Below, in pieces: positions 56,403-64,000 of a stretch of 64,000 bases of DNA. The first letter of the stretch is position 1. Each line of letters starts with the position of its first letter. The DNA is from CAJQPP01 sp963793465 (GTDB taxonomy: Bacteria; Planctomycetota; Planctomycetia; Pirellulales; Pirellulaceae). The notes under the pieces were generated by a model that ran no database searches, was not told where the DNA came from, and worked only from the letters and a program-made list of their open reading frames with translations. A program made the translations under genes and the position numbers. The DNA lies in the NCBI GenBank assembly GCA_963793465.1, contig CAWCAJ010000001.1, positions 558,001-622,000 on the forward strand, in the 5' to 3' direction.

Positions 56403-57787
56403 GTCGAAAATCTCACAACACGTTGATCCTGGTCACCGAGAACGTCGTCGTTCGCGCGGATTCAGGTGCAGCGGCAGGACATTGGTTGAAGGAACCGGCG
56501 GTTTATGAGCGGGTCGCGGAGTCTTCGCTTTACGACTGCGTCCACAAAGCCCTGGAACCGGTTCGGCCTCTTCCCGGAAGGTTGATCATCCTGTCCACCG
56601 ATGTCTGGAATCAACTGGTCAAGATGTCGCGTGTCAGCATTGAGGCCCTGGACACGGAGCAATTGCGTGACGCCTTGAAATTCGAGGTAGAGCCGCTGGT
56701 GGGCATCGATGCGGCATCAGCCACATTGGGCTTTTGCGAATTGCCAGGGGATTCCGAGCATCGACAGTTCTGGACCAATGTTCATCGCCAGACCGAATTT
56801 GAGGCAATCCAGGTACTGCTGCGATCCAAACGCGTGCGGGATTTCGTGTTGGCCCATCCCATCGTGGCCTCCGACGATTCTGGACAGGCACACATCGAAT
56901 TCTGGGATCAGGCAGCTTTTCAAATCAGCGACAAAGGTGTGCTGCAACAAGCGAACCAGTCCGGCGGCGACTCGCAGCGATGGGTTGCGGATTTCGGTTA
57001 TGAATCCCTGTCGGCGGCTTTGAGTTCGTGCCAATGGCTGACGGGACCCCAAAGTTCCAGACCGGCGTTGTTTGCGGGCTCATCCAATGCTGCCCAGGAC
57101 CTGGACAACCCGGAGACGCTTGGGGCCTGGCTGCATCGTGCCGCCCAACAACTGGCCAACATCCCGGCGGAAGCACGACCGCTGATCCGCCAAAAACGAG
57201 AATCCACGGGCGCTGCCGCGGGCTGGGTCCTGCGAGTAGCCGCCATGCTGGCTGTGGTAGGCTTCTGCACGTGGCACCTGGCGTGGCTGAAGGGAACCAG
57301 CAGCCAACTGCAAAACCGGATCGTGGAGATGGAACAGCCGGCCATTGAAAAACAGAAATACGACAGCCTGTTGGCTTCCTTGATGCAGAAACGCGAGAAC
57401 TCGATTCAGCAGGCGCAGCTGACGCGTGGCGAACTGCAACGTTTGCGGTTCTTTTTCGAACATCAAACCGATCGCATTCATACGCTGTTGGGAAAACTGG
57501 TGGAATTGCGAACCAACGAACTGGTGATCAAGGAAATCGCCGTCACCGAGCAGGGGACCGTGGTGTCCGGTGTCTCATTGAATAGCGATGCCGCTCCCCT
57601 GCTTACCAGCCGCCTGCGGGACTCGGTTTCCGATGCGGGTTGGGAAATTCACCCCGCCAGTCAACAGGGTCAGTTGAAAATGACCAACGGGGGACCCTGG
57701 ACGTTTTCCATCCTGCTGGAAGACACCGGTCCTCCGATGCCGTTGTCCGAGTCTCGACAGGCTCTGGCACAAGGGGGTGGGCCATGA
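56399..57787 (+). CDS. GspL/PilM-PilN-like assembly platform protein
   Basis: 462 residues. The N-terminal 240 residues resemble the actin-like cytoplasmic domain of PilM/GspL (LIILSTDVWNQLVKMSR; RDALKFEVEPLVGID). One membrane helix is near residues 276-295 (VLRVAAMLAVVGFCTWHLAW). A coiled coil follows (about 300-370), then a small ferredoxin-like periplasmic domain as in PilN/GspL (TNELVIKEIAVTEQG). It appears to join PilM and PilN roles in one chain, as GspL does. Coupled to both neighbours by ATGA overlaps. Confidence 0.72.
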   Translation: MSRKSHNTLILVTENVVVRADSGAAAGHWLKEPAVYERVAESSLYDCVHKALEPVRPLPGRLIILSTDVWNQLVKMSRVSIEALDTEQLRDALKFEVEPLVGIDAASATLGFCELPGDSEHRQFWTNVHRQTEFEAIQVLLRSKRVRDFVLAHPIVASDDSGQAHIEFWDQAAFQISDKGVLQQANQSGGDSQRWVADFGYESLSAALSSCQWLTGPQSSRPALFAGSSNAAQDLDNPETLGAWLHRAAQQLANIPAEARPLIRQKRESTGAAAGWVLRVAAMLAVVGFCTWHLAWLKGTSSQLQNRIVEMEQPAIEKQKYDSLLASLMQKRENSIQQAQLTRGELQRLRFFFEHQTDRIHTLLGKLVELRTNELVIKEIAVTEQGTVVSGVSLNSDAAPLLTSRLRDSVSDAGWEIHPASQQGQLKMTNGGPWTFSILLEDTGPPMPLSESRQALAQGGGP

Positions 57788-58392
57788 AGCCAAGGGAATC
57801 CAAGCGTCGCGAACGAATCTTGCTGAACGTTTTACCTGCTGCGCTGGTCCTGGCACTCTACGCATTCCTGTTTGCATTACCTGCGCAACGGCAATACCAG
57901 CAGGTTCGGAATCGTCTGCAGGCCGTGCAAAACGTGGCAGTCGACCAGTCGGTCGCCAAGCAGTCGCAGGAAAACCTGCAACTGGCCGAAGCCGGCATGA
58001 GCCGACTTCAAGAACAGATCAAACTGGACCGAGAACAGATTGCCTTCCTGGGTCGTCAATGGAATCGCGACGACGCGCGACTGTCGACGGTGCAACAGGT
58101 CACCGAATTGCTGCAACAGTTCAATTTGTCAATCGTCCGCCAGGACTTTGAGGAGCAACCCCTGCTGCCCGCTTACCTGAAGAAGCTGGAAGACATCGTC
58201 ACTCGCTTTACCGACTCCGAGGAGACTCCCGAGTACTGGCAGATTGAGTTGGCAGGTGGTTACACGGACATGATGAGTTTTCTGCACCAGATCAAGGCCA
58301 GTGGACTTCGCACCTTCGCCTTGACGCTGACCATGCAGGCCTCCGCCAGCAATGATGGTGTCCATACCTGGTCCGTCGTATTCGTAGTGTAA
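57784..58392 (+). CDS. PilO/GspM-like assembly protein
   Basis: 202 residues from ATG 57784, overlapping the upstream stop. Basic N-terminus, one membrane helix (LLNVLPAALVLALYAFLFAL), a coiled coil (about 45-105) and a C-terminal ferredoxin-like domain (EYWQIELAGGYTDMMSFL; LRTFALTLTM). Matches the PilO/GspM layout and sits in the expected place after a GspL-like gene. It links the inner-membrane platform to the outer assembly. Confidence 0.78.
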   Translation: MKPRESKRRERILLNVLPAALVLALYAFLFALPAQRQYQQVRNRLQAVQNVAVDQSVAKQSQENLQLAEAGMSRLQEQIKLDREQIAFLGRQWNRDDARLSTVQQVTELLQQFNLSIVRQDFEEQPLLPAYLKKLEDIVTRFTDSEETPEYWQIELAGGYTDMMSFLHQIKASGLRTFALTLTMQASASNDGVHTWSVVFVV

Positions 58393-58403
58393 GGACTCAG
58401 ATC

Positions 58404-59528
58404 ATGCCGCAGCCATCGAATCAGAACCAGAGCCTTTCCTCGCTCCTGCGGGAAGCTCGTCGACGGTCCGCCAGTGACCTGCACTTGGCCAGTGACGATC
58501 AACCCTGGTTACGTTGCGGTGGCGAAATCCTGCCTTTGCCGGACTGGACACCGTTCACCAACCAGGACCTGCAGGAAATCCTGCGGCAATGGATGAGTGA
58601 AGCGGACCACCGGCGACTTCAGCAGCGAGGTAGCTTTGATGGCGCCATGACCGACAGTGAGGGGCATCGCTATCGGTTCAATGTCTATCGTGCGGGCGGG
58701 TGCCTGGGGCTTGCCCTGCGACATCTGGAAGACCAATTCCAGGACCTCACCGATTTGGGTTTGCCGGATAGCCTTTATCGAGTTTGTGACTTCAAGGATG
58801 GGTTGGTGTTGGTCGCCGGGCCCACGGGCTCTGGAAAAAGCACGACCCTGGCAAGCCTGATTCATCGCATCAACCAGACCCGACGCTGCCATATCGTCAC
58901 CATTGAGGATCCCATTGAGTATTTGCATGGCAACCTGAAATCACGCATCAGCCAACGCCAGGTGGGCAGTGACACCGACAGTTTTGCGCATGCGTTGGTG
59001 GATGCGGTAAGGCAGGACCCGGACGTGATTTTGGTTGGTGAAATGCGGGACCTGGATACGATTCGTACCGCCGTCGCCGCAGCCGAAACCGGCCATCTGG
59101 TGTTTGCCACGGTACATGCCGGGGATTGCGTCAGTACGATCGAGCGGATCGTGAGTGTCTTTCCAGGCAATGAACAAGCGGTAATACGAAACCTGCTCTC
59201 CGGTTCGCTGCGGACCATCATTGCCCAGCATTTGCTGGTTGAAGAAGGACGGCCCGCCTCGTCACAGACAGGACGCTCACGAAGCCGTGTTCTGGCCAGT
59301 GAAATTCTGCACGTCAACCAGGCGGTTGCCAACGTGATCGCCGCGGATAACTTGCCACAATTGAATTCCATCCTGGAAACCCACCGCAGCGATGGGATGC
59401 ACACTTTGGACAGTTGCCTGGCAAGGTTGTGGAGAGCGGGCAACATTTCGGAACGAACCGCCCAAGGCCTGGCCCGCAACCCCGGTATGTTGCGTGAACT
59501 GGCCAGGACCCACCACTCACTGGCCTGA
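58404..59528 (+). CDS. PilT-type retraction ATPase
   Basis: 374 residues. PilT family: SASDLHLASDDQPWLR (PilT N-terminal region), Walker A AGPTGSGKSTTLA, Asp box IEDPIEYLH, Walker B GEMRDLDTIRTA, His box ATVHAGDCVSTI, and SGSLRTIIAQHLL. PilT disassembles pili in twitching systems. Its presence beside a PilB/GspE-type motor makes this cluster look more like a retractable type IV pilus than a plain type II secretion system. Confidence 0.88.
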   Translation: MPQPSNQNQSLSSLLREARRRSASDLHLASDDQPWLRCGGEILPLPDWTPFTNQDLQEILRQWMSEADHRRLQQRGSFDGAMTDSEGHRYRFNVYRAGGCLGLALRHLEDQFQDLTDLGLPDSLYRVCDFKDGLVLVAGPTGSGKSTTLASLIHRINQTRRCHIVTIEDPIEYLHGNLKSRISQRQVGSDTDSFAHALVDAVRQDPDVILVGEMRDLDTIRTAVAAAETGHLVFATVHAGDCVSTIERIVSVFPGNEQAVIRNLLSGSLRTIIAQHLLVEEGRPASSQTGRSRSRVLASEILHVNQAVANVIAADNLPQLNSILETHRSDGMHTLDSCLARLWRAGNISERTAQGLARNPGMLRELARTHHSLA

Positions 59529-59541
59529 AAAGGAGCAAATC

Positions 59542-61053
59542 ATGATTCAGGACTCCCAATCCGAAATCCTGGACATGGACCAGGTCAAGGTAGATCCACG
59601 CTGGGCGTTGCGGATCCCGGGTAACCTGGCAATCCGCCGCAAATTGCTGCCGTTTACGAGACAGGGAAAGCAAGTATTGGTAGCCTGCCTCAATCCCCAC
59701 GACTCGCAGGGTTTGCAGGCGGTGGAGCGCTACGTGGACGCACCGGTGTTGGCCAACCTGGCCGAGCCCGCATCGCTGGAACGTGCCATTCACCGCATAT
59801 TCCAGGAGCCGATTCACTCTGCCATCGCCGGGTCGAGTCCTGCGCGGGTCCCACTGGATGCCGCCGGAACCTTGCCGGCAGAAATGGCCGGCGACGAAAT
59901 CGTGGCACTGGGTGATGAGTTGTTCAATGCCGCGCTGATCCGCGGTGCCACCGACATTCACGTGGAACCCGCCCGGCAGGATGTGGGTATCCGTTTTCGG
60001 GTCGATGGCATCCTGGAAGAATATCGTCGCATCCCGGTTGCCGTCCATGCCCCGCTGATTTCCCGACTGAAAGTTCTGGCGGGTATGGACATTGCCGAGC
60101 GTCGAGCCCCCCAGGATGGTCGATTCACTTTGGGCCGCGAGGAAACACAGATGATCGATGTCAGGGCAGCCACGATTCCCACCAAGCGTGGGGAGCGCAT
60201 GACCATGCGACTATTGGCCAGTAACACGCACGACCTGACTCTCGAAAAACTGGGGATGAAGTCCGCCGACCTGCAAATTTTCCAGGATGCCATCAATCGA
60301 CCGAACGGCCTGATTCTGCTGACTGGACCTACCGGCTGCGGCAAGAGCACGACATTGTATGCCGCCATTCGACGCATGATCAAGCAACGCACGTTGAATA
60401 TCATTACGATCGAAGATCCTGTGGAATACGTGATCGACGGCGTCTCCCAGGTAGAAGTCGATACGGCAGACAAAGTCAACTTTCACAAGGCGCTCCGCAG
60501 TGCCTTGCGGCACGACCCCGATGTGTTGATGATCGGGGAGATAAGAGATGCCCTGACCGCCGAGATCGCCATCAAGGCAGCATTGACAGGTCACCTGGTG
60601 TTCACCACCCTGCACACCAACTCGGCCGCCAGCTCAATCACCCGGCTGATCGACATGGGCGTGGCACCCTTTCTGGTGAGCGCTGTTTCCCGCCTGTACC
60701 TGGCCCAGAGATTGGTGCGGAAAATCTGCCGCCAGTGTCGAAGACCCACGGAATTGACGGAAACACAAGCCTCGATTTTCAAGAATCCGGGGCTGGCCGG
60801 GACACGTGTCTTTACCGCAACAGGATGCAAGTATTGCGCGGGAACAGGCTTCGTCGGACGTACCGGAATTTTCGAGTTCCTGCCGGTCAACCAGGAAACG
60901 GCTGCCCTGATTGCACAGGGAGCCTGCGAGCAACAGATCCACCAACAGGTGATGGAAAGCCATATGGATTCACTGTTTCAGGACGGTTTTGCCAAACTCA
61001 CCCAGGGCGTGACCACCTTTGAAGAGGTCGCCGCAGTAGCCAACATTTATTGA
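59542..61053 (+). CDS. PilB/GspE-type assembly ATPase
   Basis: 503 residues from ATG 59542, with AAGGAG upstream. N-terminal domain about 1-110, then the ATPase: IRGATDIHVEP, Walker A LTGPTGCGKSTTL, Asp box IEDPVEYVID, Walker B MIGEIRDALTAE, His box TTLHTNSAASSI, and a tetra-cysteine zinc site (CRQC and CKYC). It powers pilin polymerisation. It overlaps the downstream platform gene by four bases. Confidence 0.92.
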   Translation: MIQDSQSEILDMDQVKVDPRWALRIPGNLAIRRKLLPFTRQGKQVLVACLNPHDSQGLQAVERYVDAPVLANLAEPASLERAIHRIFQEPIHSAIAGSSPARVPLDAAGTLPAEMAGDEIVALGDELFNAALIRGATDIHVEPARQDVGIRFRVDGILEEYRRIPVAVHAPLISRLKVLAGMDIAERRAPQDGRFTLGREETQMIDVRAATIPTKRGERMTMRLLASNTHDLTLEKLGMKSADLQIFQDAINRPNGLILLTGPTGCGKSTTLYAAIRRMIKQRTLNIITIEDPVEYVIDGVSQVEVDTADKVNFHKALRSALRHDPDVLMIGEIRDALTAEIAIKAALTGHLVFTTLHTNSAASSITRLIDMGVAPFLVSAVSRLYLAQRLVRKICRQCRRPTELTETQASIFKNPGLAGTRVFTATGCKYCAGTGFVGRTGIFEFLPVNQETAALIAQGACEQQIHQQVMESHMDSLFQDGFAKLTQGVTTFEEVAAVANIY

Positions 61054-62261
61054 CGATGCCTGATTTCGAATTCACAGCCCGTGACGCCCTGGGGATGGCC
61101 CGCGATGGAGCCATCGAGGCACCTTCGCGCAGTTCTGCGGCCAGTCTGCTGAGGGAGCGGGGATGGGTCGTGCTCAGCCTGCAAAACGCGGCGACGAACA
61201 CGGTTCCGACGGCTTCCAACCGTTTGTCCCCTGGCCTGCCGACGCGGAGCGTGCAGGTGGAAATCGGACTGCAACAGCTGGCCATGATGCTCCGCAGCGG
61301 CATGGCCCTGCTGGATTCCCTGCGGTCGGTGGCCGAGCAGGCACCGAACCCCCGCCTGGCCGCAATCTGGCAACAAGTCAACCAGGATATCCAACGCGGC
61401 CAGGGACTGGCCGATGCGTTGGCCCAACACCGGTGTTTCCCGGCGTTTGTTCTGCGGCTGGTGGAAGTTGGGGAACGCACCGGGAATCTGCACACCGTCC
61501 TGAATCGAGCGGCGGACACGATGAAGTACCGTCGGTCAGCTCGCGAATCATTTGTTTCCGCCACCATTTACCCTGTGCTGGTGGTCCTGTTGAGCCTGTT
61601 TGTTACCGGATACATGGTTGTATATCTGATCCCCCGCCTGGAAACCTATCTGACCAGTCTGGGACGCGAGATGCCGACCATGACACAAGCACTGATCAAT
61701 GCTTCGGGCTGGGTACGACTGCATTACCCCTGGCTGGCAGCAGGGCTGTTGCTGGTCGCCATCGGCTTGGGCCTGGTGTATGGATCCCGAGAGGGACGCC
61801 TGGCGATCGACCGCTGGCTGCTGCGAATTCCCTTGATCGGAGCTCTGATGAACCTGGGCGAAACTGCCACTTTCTCCCGCGGCCTCAGCATGATGTTGAA
61901 CAGTGGTATCACGGTCACCGACGCCATGTCGGCCGTGGAAAAAACACTCGGCAATCATCATTTGCGACAAGCCATCCGCCAGGGAAGAGAAGGACTGATC
62001 CGAGGTAGCAACCTGGTGGAAGCTCTCGGACAACCCCAAACCTTTACTCCGTTGCTGAAACAAATGGTCGCCGTCGGAGAAAAATCCGGAGATCTGGCGG
62101 GTGTGCTGGACGAAGTGGCCCGCATGAGCGATCAACAGTTCGCCTCCGCCGTCAAGAGACTCAACGCCGTTGTCACCCCCGCACTGACCCTGGGAATCGG
62201 CAGTATTGTCGGTTATGTATACATCGCATTTTTTATGGCACTGGTAGCCGCCGGTTCCTGA
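61050..62261 (+). CDS. GspF/PilC inner-membrane platform protein
   Basis: 403 residues. Two GspF (T2SSF) repeats: the first around residues 70-195 with LQQLAMMLRSGMALLDSL and VGERTGNLHTVL, the second around 270-400 with FSRGLSMMLNSGITVTDAM and VGEKSGDLAGVLDEVA. Three membrane helices are visible (near 170-192, 228-246 and 375-398). It couples the motor ATPase to pilin insertion. Starts within the stop codon of the ATPase gene. Confidence 0.92.
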   Translation: MTMPDFEFTARDALGMARDGAIEAPSRSSAASLLRERGWVVLSLQNAATNTVPTASNRLSPGLPTRSVQVEIGLQQLAMMLRSGMALLDSLRSVAEQAPNPRLAAIWQQVNQDIQRGQGLADALAQHRCFPAFVLRLVEVGERTGNLHTVLNRAADTMKYRRSARESFVSATIYPVLVVLLSLFVTGYMVVYLIPRLETYLTSLGREMPTMTQALINASGWVRLHYPWLAAGLLLVAIGLGLVYGSREGRLAIDRWLLRIPLIGALMNLGETATFSRGLSMMLNSGITVTDAMSAVEKTLGNHHLRQAIRQGREGLIRGSNLVEALGQPQTFTPLLKQMVAVGEKSGDLAGVLDEVARMSDQQFASAVKRLNAVVTPALTLGIGSIVGYVYIAFFMALVAAGS

Positions 62262-62274
62262 TGAGGATGATCCA

Positions 62275-62801
62275 ATGAAAAACAAACTCGTAGTCATGGC
62301 CCTGGGATGGATCCTGGCTTCGTCCTGGCTGGCTCTGGACAACAGGTTACCGGCCCAGGAAGAACAGCAAGATCCCGCTTCCGATTCCAGAATCATCGAA
62401 GAAACTTTGCGAAAAATTCGCCAAGTGGAAAGCCTGGAGAAGTTTGTGGGCGAGAACGCCACGTTGAAGGCAGAGAACAAACAACTGCGACAGCAGATTG
62501 CTGAGCTTGGATCAGCAGGTCAAGCAGCTCAGCGGAAGAATTGCGTGTGGAAAACGAACGCCTGCGAAGGCAATTGGTGCAAATGCCCACTTTCCAGATC
62601 AAGTCCAAACTGGTCAGCAGTTCACGGGCCATGGCGATCCTGGAGTTTGGTGAGAAGTCGATACGGATCCGGCAGGGTATCGAGCTTTCGGTCCCGGTTT
62701 CCGAGGGCGTATGGACCTTGATGAAAGTCCTTAAAATCTCTAATGACTTCATTGAGTTGGAGTTTCCTGAACTCGAACGCACAGTGTTGTTGTACGACTA
62801 G
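62275..62801 (+). CDS. Secreted coiled-coil protein of the pilus cluster, with two one-base insertions
   Basis: Starts MKNKLVVMALGWILASSW (signal peptide) and continues as a coiled coil (LEKFVGENATLKAENKQL). The frame is lost at TT 62507-62508 and shifts again at GG 62534-62535. Removing one base at each site restores IAELDQQVKQLSEELRVENE and the continuing heptads, then a C-terminal beta domain (FQIKSKLVSSSRAM; LLYD at the end). The corrected length is exactly 175 codons. No family recognised; possibly an accessory to the secretin, given its place just before it. Confidence 0.65.
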
Positions 62802-63016
62802 CCGGGCCGGCGTGGCTCGCAGACGCGGTGGGCCCCGGCCCCTTGCGTGGCCAGTCGGGCACAGAATGCCGCGATCAAGGCATGGCATGCCGTCGAATCA
62901 GGATCTTTCGGCCAACGGTCATTTACGGTGCCGGGTCGGTCTGTTGACCGGTTCATACCCTTGTCGGCGTCCTTTTATTTCACGACATCTCCCCAATGCA
63001 GACTTCGGTGGCAAGG

Positions 63017-64000
63017 ATGCCTAATCCGAAAACTGGAATCTGGCAGTTACCTTGCAGGTGGCCTGCCTTCTGCTGCTTGGTCGGGTGGCTGAGTCTGTCG
63101 ATCCAATCGGGCTGGGCACTGCAACCCCAGGGAGCTACGGGCCAACTGGGTGATCAAACTCAGGCTTTGCCCACCAACGCTTCCCTGGTTCCCTTGGTCT
63201 CCGGCCCGGTGGTGCAGGAAACCCCGGTTCTGGACTCCGAGCGGGAGGGGGAATGGTTGCAGGCACCGACCTTCAACCCACAATCGCTGGCGCCCGCTTT
63301 CCCGCCCGGGGTCCTGCCCACGGCGGCGATGGGTGAAATTCTGGAGTTGGTGGATTTTCGAGACCAGACCCTGGATCAAGCCATTCGGATCTTCTCCGAA
63401 CAATCGGGATTGAACCTGGTGGCCTCCGAAGACGCCAACAAAAAAATGGTCAACCTTTACCTTCGCAATGTTCGACCGATGGACGTGCTGGAGAATCTGA
63501 CCAAGACCCACGATCTGTATTACAAGGTGGACGAGACCTCGGGGATCATCCGGATTTACACCACGGAGGAATACGATCGCAATCTGGCCAGTTTCCGGGA
63601 AGAGCAGACCGAAGTGTTCACGCTTCTGTATCCCAATCCAGTCGACGTCGCCGTTGCCATCCGCGATCTGTTTGGTGAACGAGTGCAACTGAATTTCGGG
63701 ATAGGTGATGAAGATTCCATTATGGACCTGGCATTCCGCCTGAACCGTTTTGACCTGATCGACAGTCGCAGCCTGGGATTGGGTTCTTTCCAGGGGCGTT
63801 ATGCCTTTGCCGAACAAAACCACAGTAACCTGAGTGGATTGGGCGGATTCTTTCCTGGAGCGGAGCGATTCCCGGATTCCTTTGTCGGTACGGATGAATA
63901 CCAACGCATGCGGGATCTGAACGCAGAGCAAATCCAGACGCTGGTGGAAGCCATCGACGCCAAACAGAAATCGCTGCCGGCCACCGATAACGACCAGGCC
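63017..64000 (+). CDS. Secretin (GspD/PilQ-type), N-terminal part, cut by the window end
   Basis: Open from ATG 63017 (MPNPKTGIWQLP) through the last base, 328 codons, with no stop. A signal-peptide-like hydrophobic stretch (AFCCLVGWLSLSIQ) ends near residue 37. An N0/secretin-TonB-like domain is at about residues 110-190 (LVDFRDQTLDQAIRIFSEQ; VNLYLRNVRPMDVLENL). The next part (FTLLYPNPVDVAVAIRDLF) begins an N1 domain with a long acidic insert. The outer-membrane channel part lies beyond the window. It completes the pilus/secretion operon. The full length is unknown. Confidence 0.85.
   Translation, partial: MPNPKTGIWQLPCRWPAFCCLVGWLSLSIQSGWALQPQGATGQLGDQTQALPTNASLVPLVSGPVVQETPVLDSEREGEWLQAPTFNPQSLAPAFPPGVLPTAAMGEILELVDFRDQTLDQAIRIFSEQSGLNLVASEDANKKMVNLYLRNVRPMDVLENLTKTHDLYYKVDETSGIIRIYTTEEYDRNLASFREEQTEVFTLLYPNPVDVAVAIRDLFGERVQLNFGIGDEDSIMDLAFRLNRFDLIDSRSLGLGSFQGRYAFAEQNHSNLSGLGGFFPGAERFPDSFVGTDEYQRMRDLNAEQIQTLVEAIDAKQKSLPATDNDQA

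Noticed and set aside
61548..62480. Minus-strand frame of 310 codons
   Set aside because: Antisense of the GspF/PilC gene, low-complexity glutamine/serine-rich translation, no family features.
63047..63931. Minus-strand open frame of 294 codons
   Set aside because: It is the antisense shadow of the secretin gene, whose plus-strand frame has a signal peptide and N0 domain and runs through the window end.
1..64000. CRISPR array, prophage or insertion sequence
   Set aside because: No regularly spaced direct repeats with unique spacers, no transposase, integrase or phage structural gene could be recognised.

Overview
The window looks like a chromosomal segment of a member of the Planctomycetota, most likely of the Pirellulales type. 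This is inferred from three things: the planctomycete N-terminal surface-protein signature (LEDRNLLA / LEDRRLLT, the LEPR-XLL type) in two secreted proteins, a CSLREA-type beta-helix protein, and many exported proteins of planctomycete style. Most genes read cleanly with ordinary moderately high-GC coding. There is one tRNA (Leu, UAG), no rRNA, no CRISPR array, and no insertion sequence or prophage that I can recognise.

Layout. 1-9 kb: a UbiD-family decarboxylase, an exported HExxH peptidase-like protein, an exported protein of unknown function, tRNA-Leu, a fasciclin-domain protein and a tandem universal stress protein. 9.5-23.1 kb: an inorganic-carbon (Ci) acquisition island. It holds an SbtA-type bicarbonate transporter; a two-component system with a PAP2-like protein on the opposite strand; and a co-directional run dabA-dabB-NuoM/N-like-sulP-can. 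The SulP transporter carries a C-terminal domain that looks like PII/SbtB. 23-32 kb: an unknown exported protein, a c-type cytochrome, a large TPR-thioredoxin protein, a sugar isomerase/kinase pair and a Dabb-domain lipoprotein. 32-37 kb: a broken photolyase-related gene, a lone receiver protein, a PQQ-type propeller, and a DNA methyltransferase overlapping a GIY-YIG protein. 37-46 kb: the CSLREA beta-helix protein, prpC-prpB (methylcitrate cycle), ATP-type pckA, an RNase HII-like gene and a single-domain receiver. 46-54 kb: a large secreted trypsin-like repeat protein, nadC, a stress protein and a SenB-like glycosyltransferase. 54-64 kb: a ten-gene type II secretion/type IV pilus-like operon running off the right edge in its secretin gene.

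The most interesting unit is the Ci island. It combines three unrelated Ci-uptake types (SbtA, DabAB and SulP), a beta-carbonic anhydrase, an extra NuoM/N-like membrane subunit, a PII-like domain fused to a transporter, and a divergent two-component system. No RuBisCO or carboxysome gene is visible, so the island may supply bicarbonate for anaplerotic carboxylation rather than autotrophy. That role is inference.

A caution runs through the whole window. Several conserved genes (ubiD-like, usp, dabA, prpB, the CSLREA protein, a pilus coiled-coil gene) are each broken only by single-base insertions or deletions, mostly in short homopolymers, with no nonsense codons. Restoring one base gives whole-codon lengths and family-typical sequence in each case. 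I therefore read these as probable consensus errors and annotate each as one gene. The photolyase-related gene is different, because it also lacks its middle, and I treat it as a real remnant unless proven otherwise.
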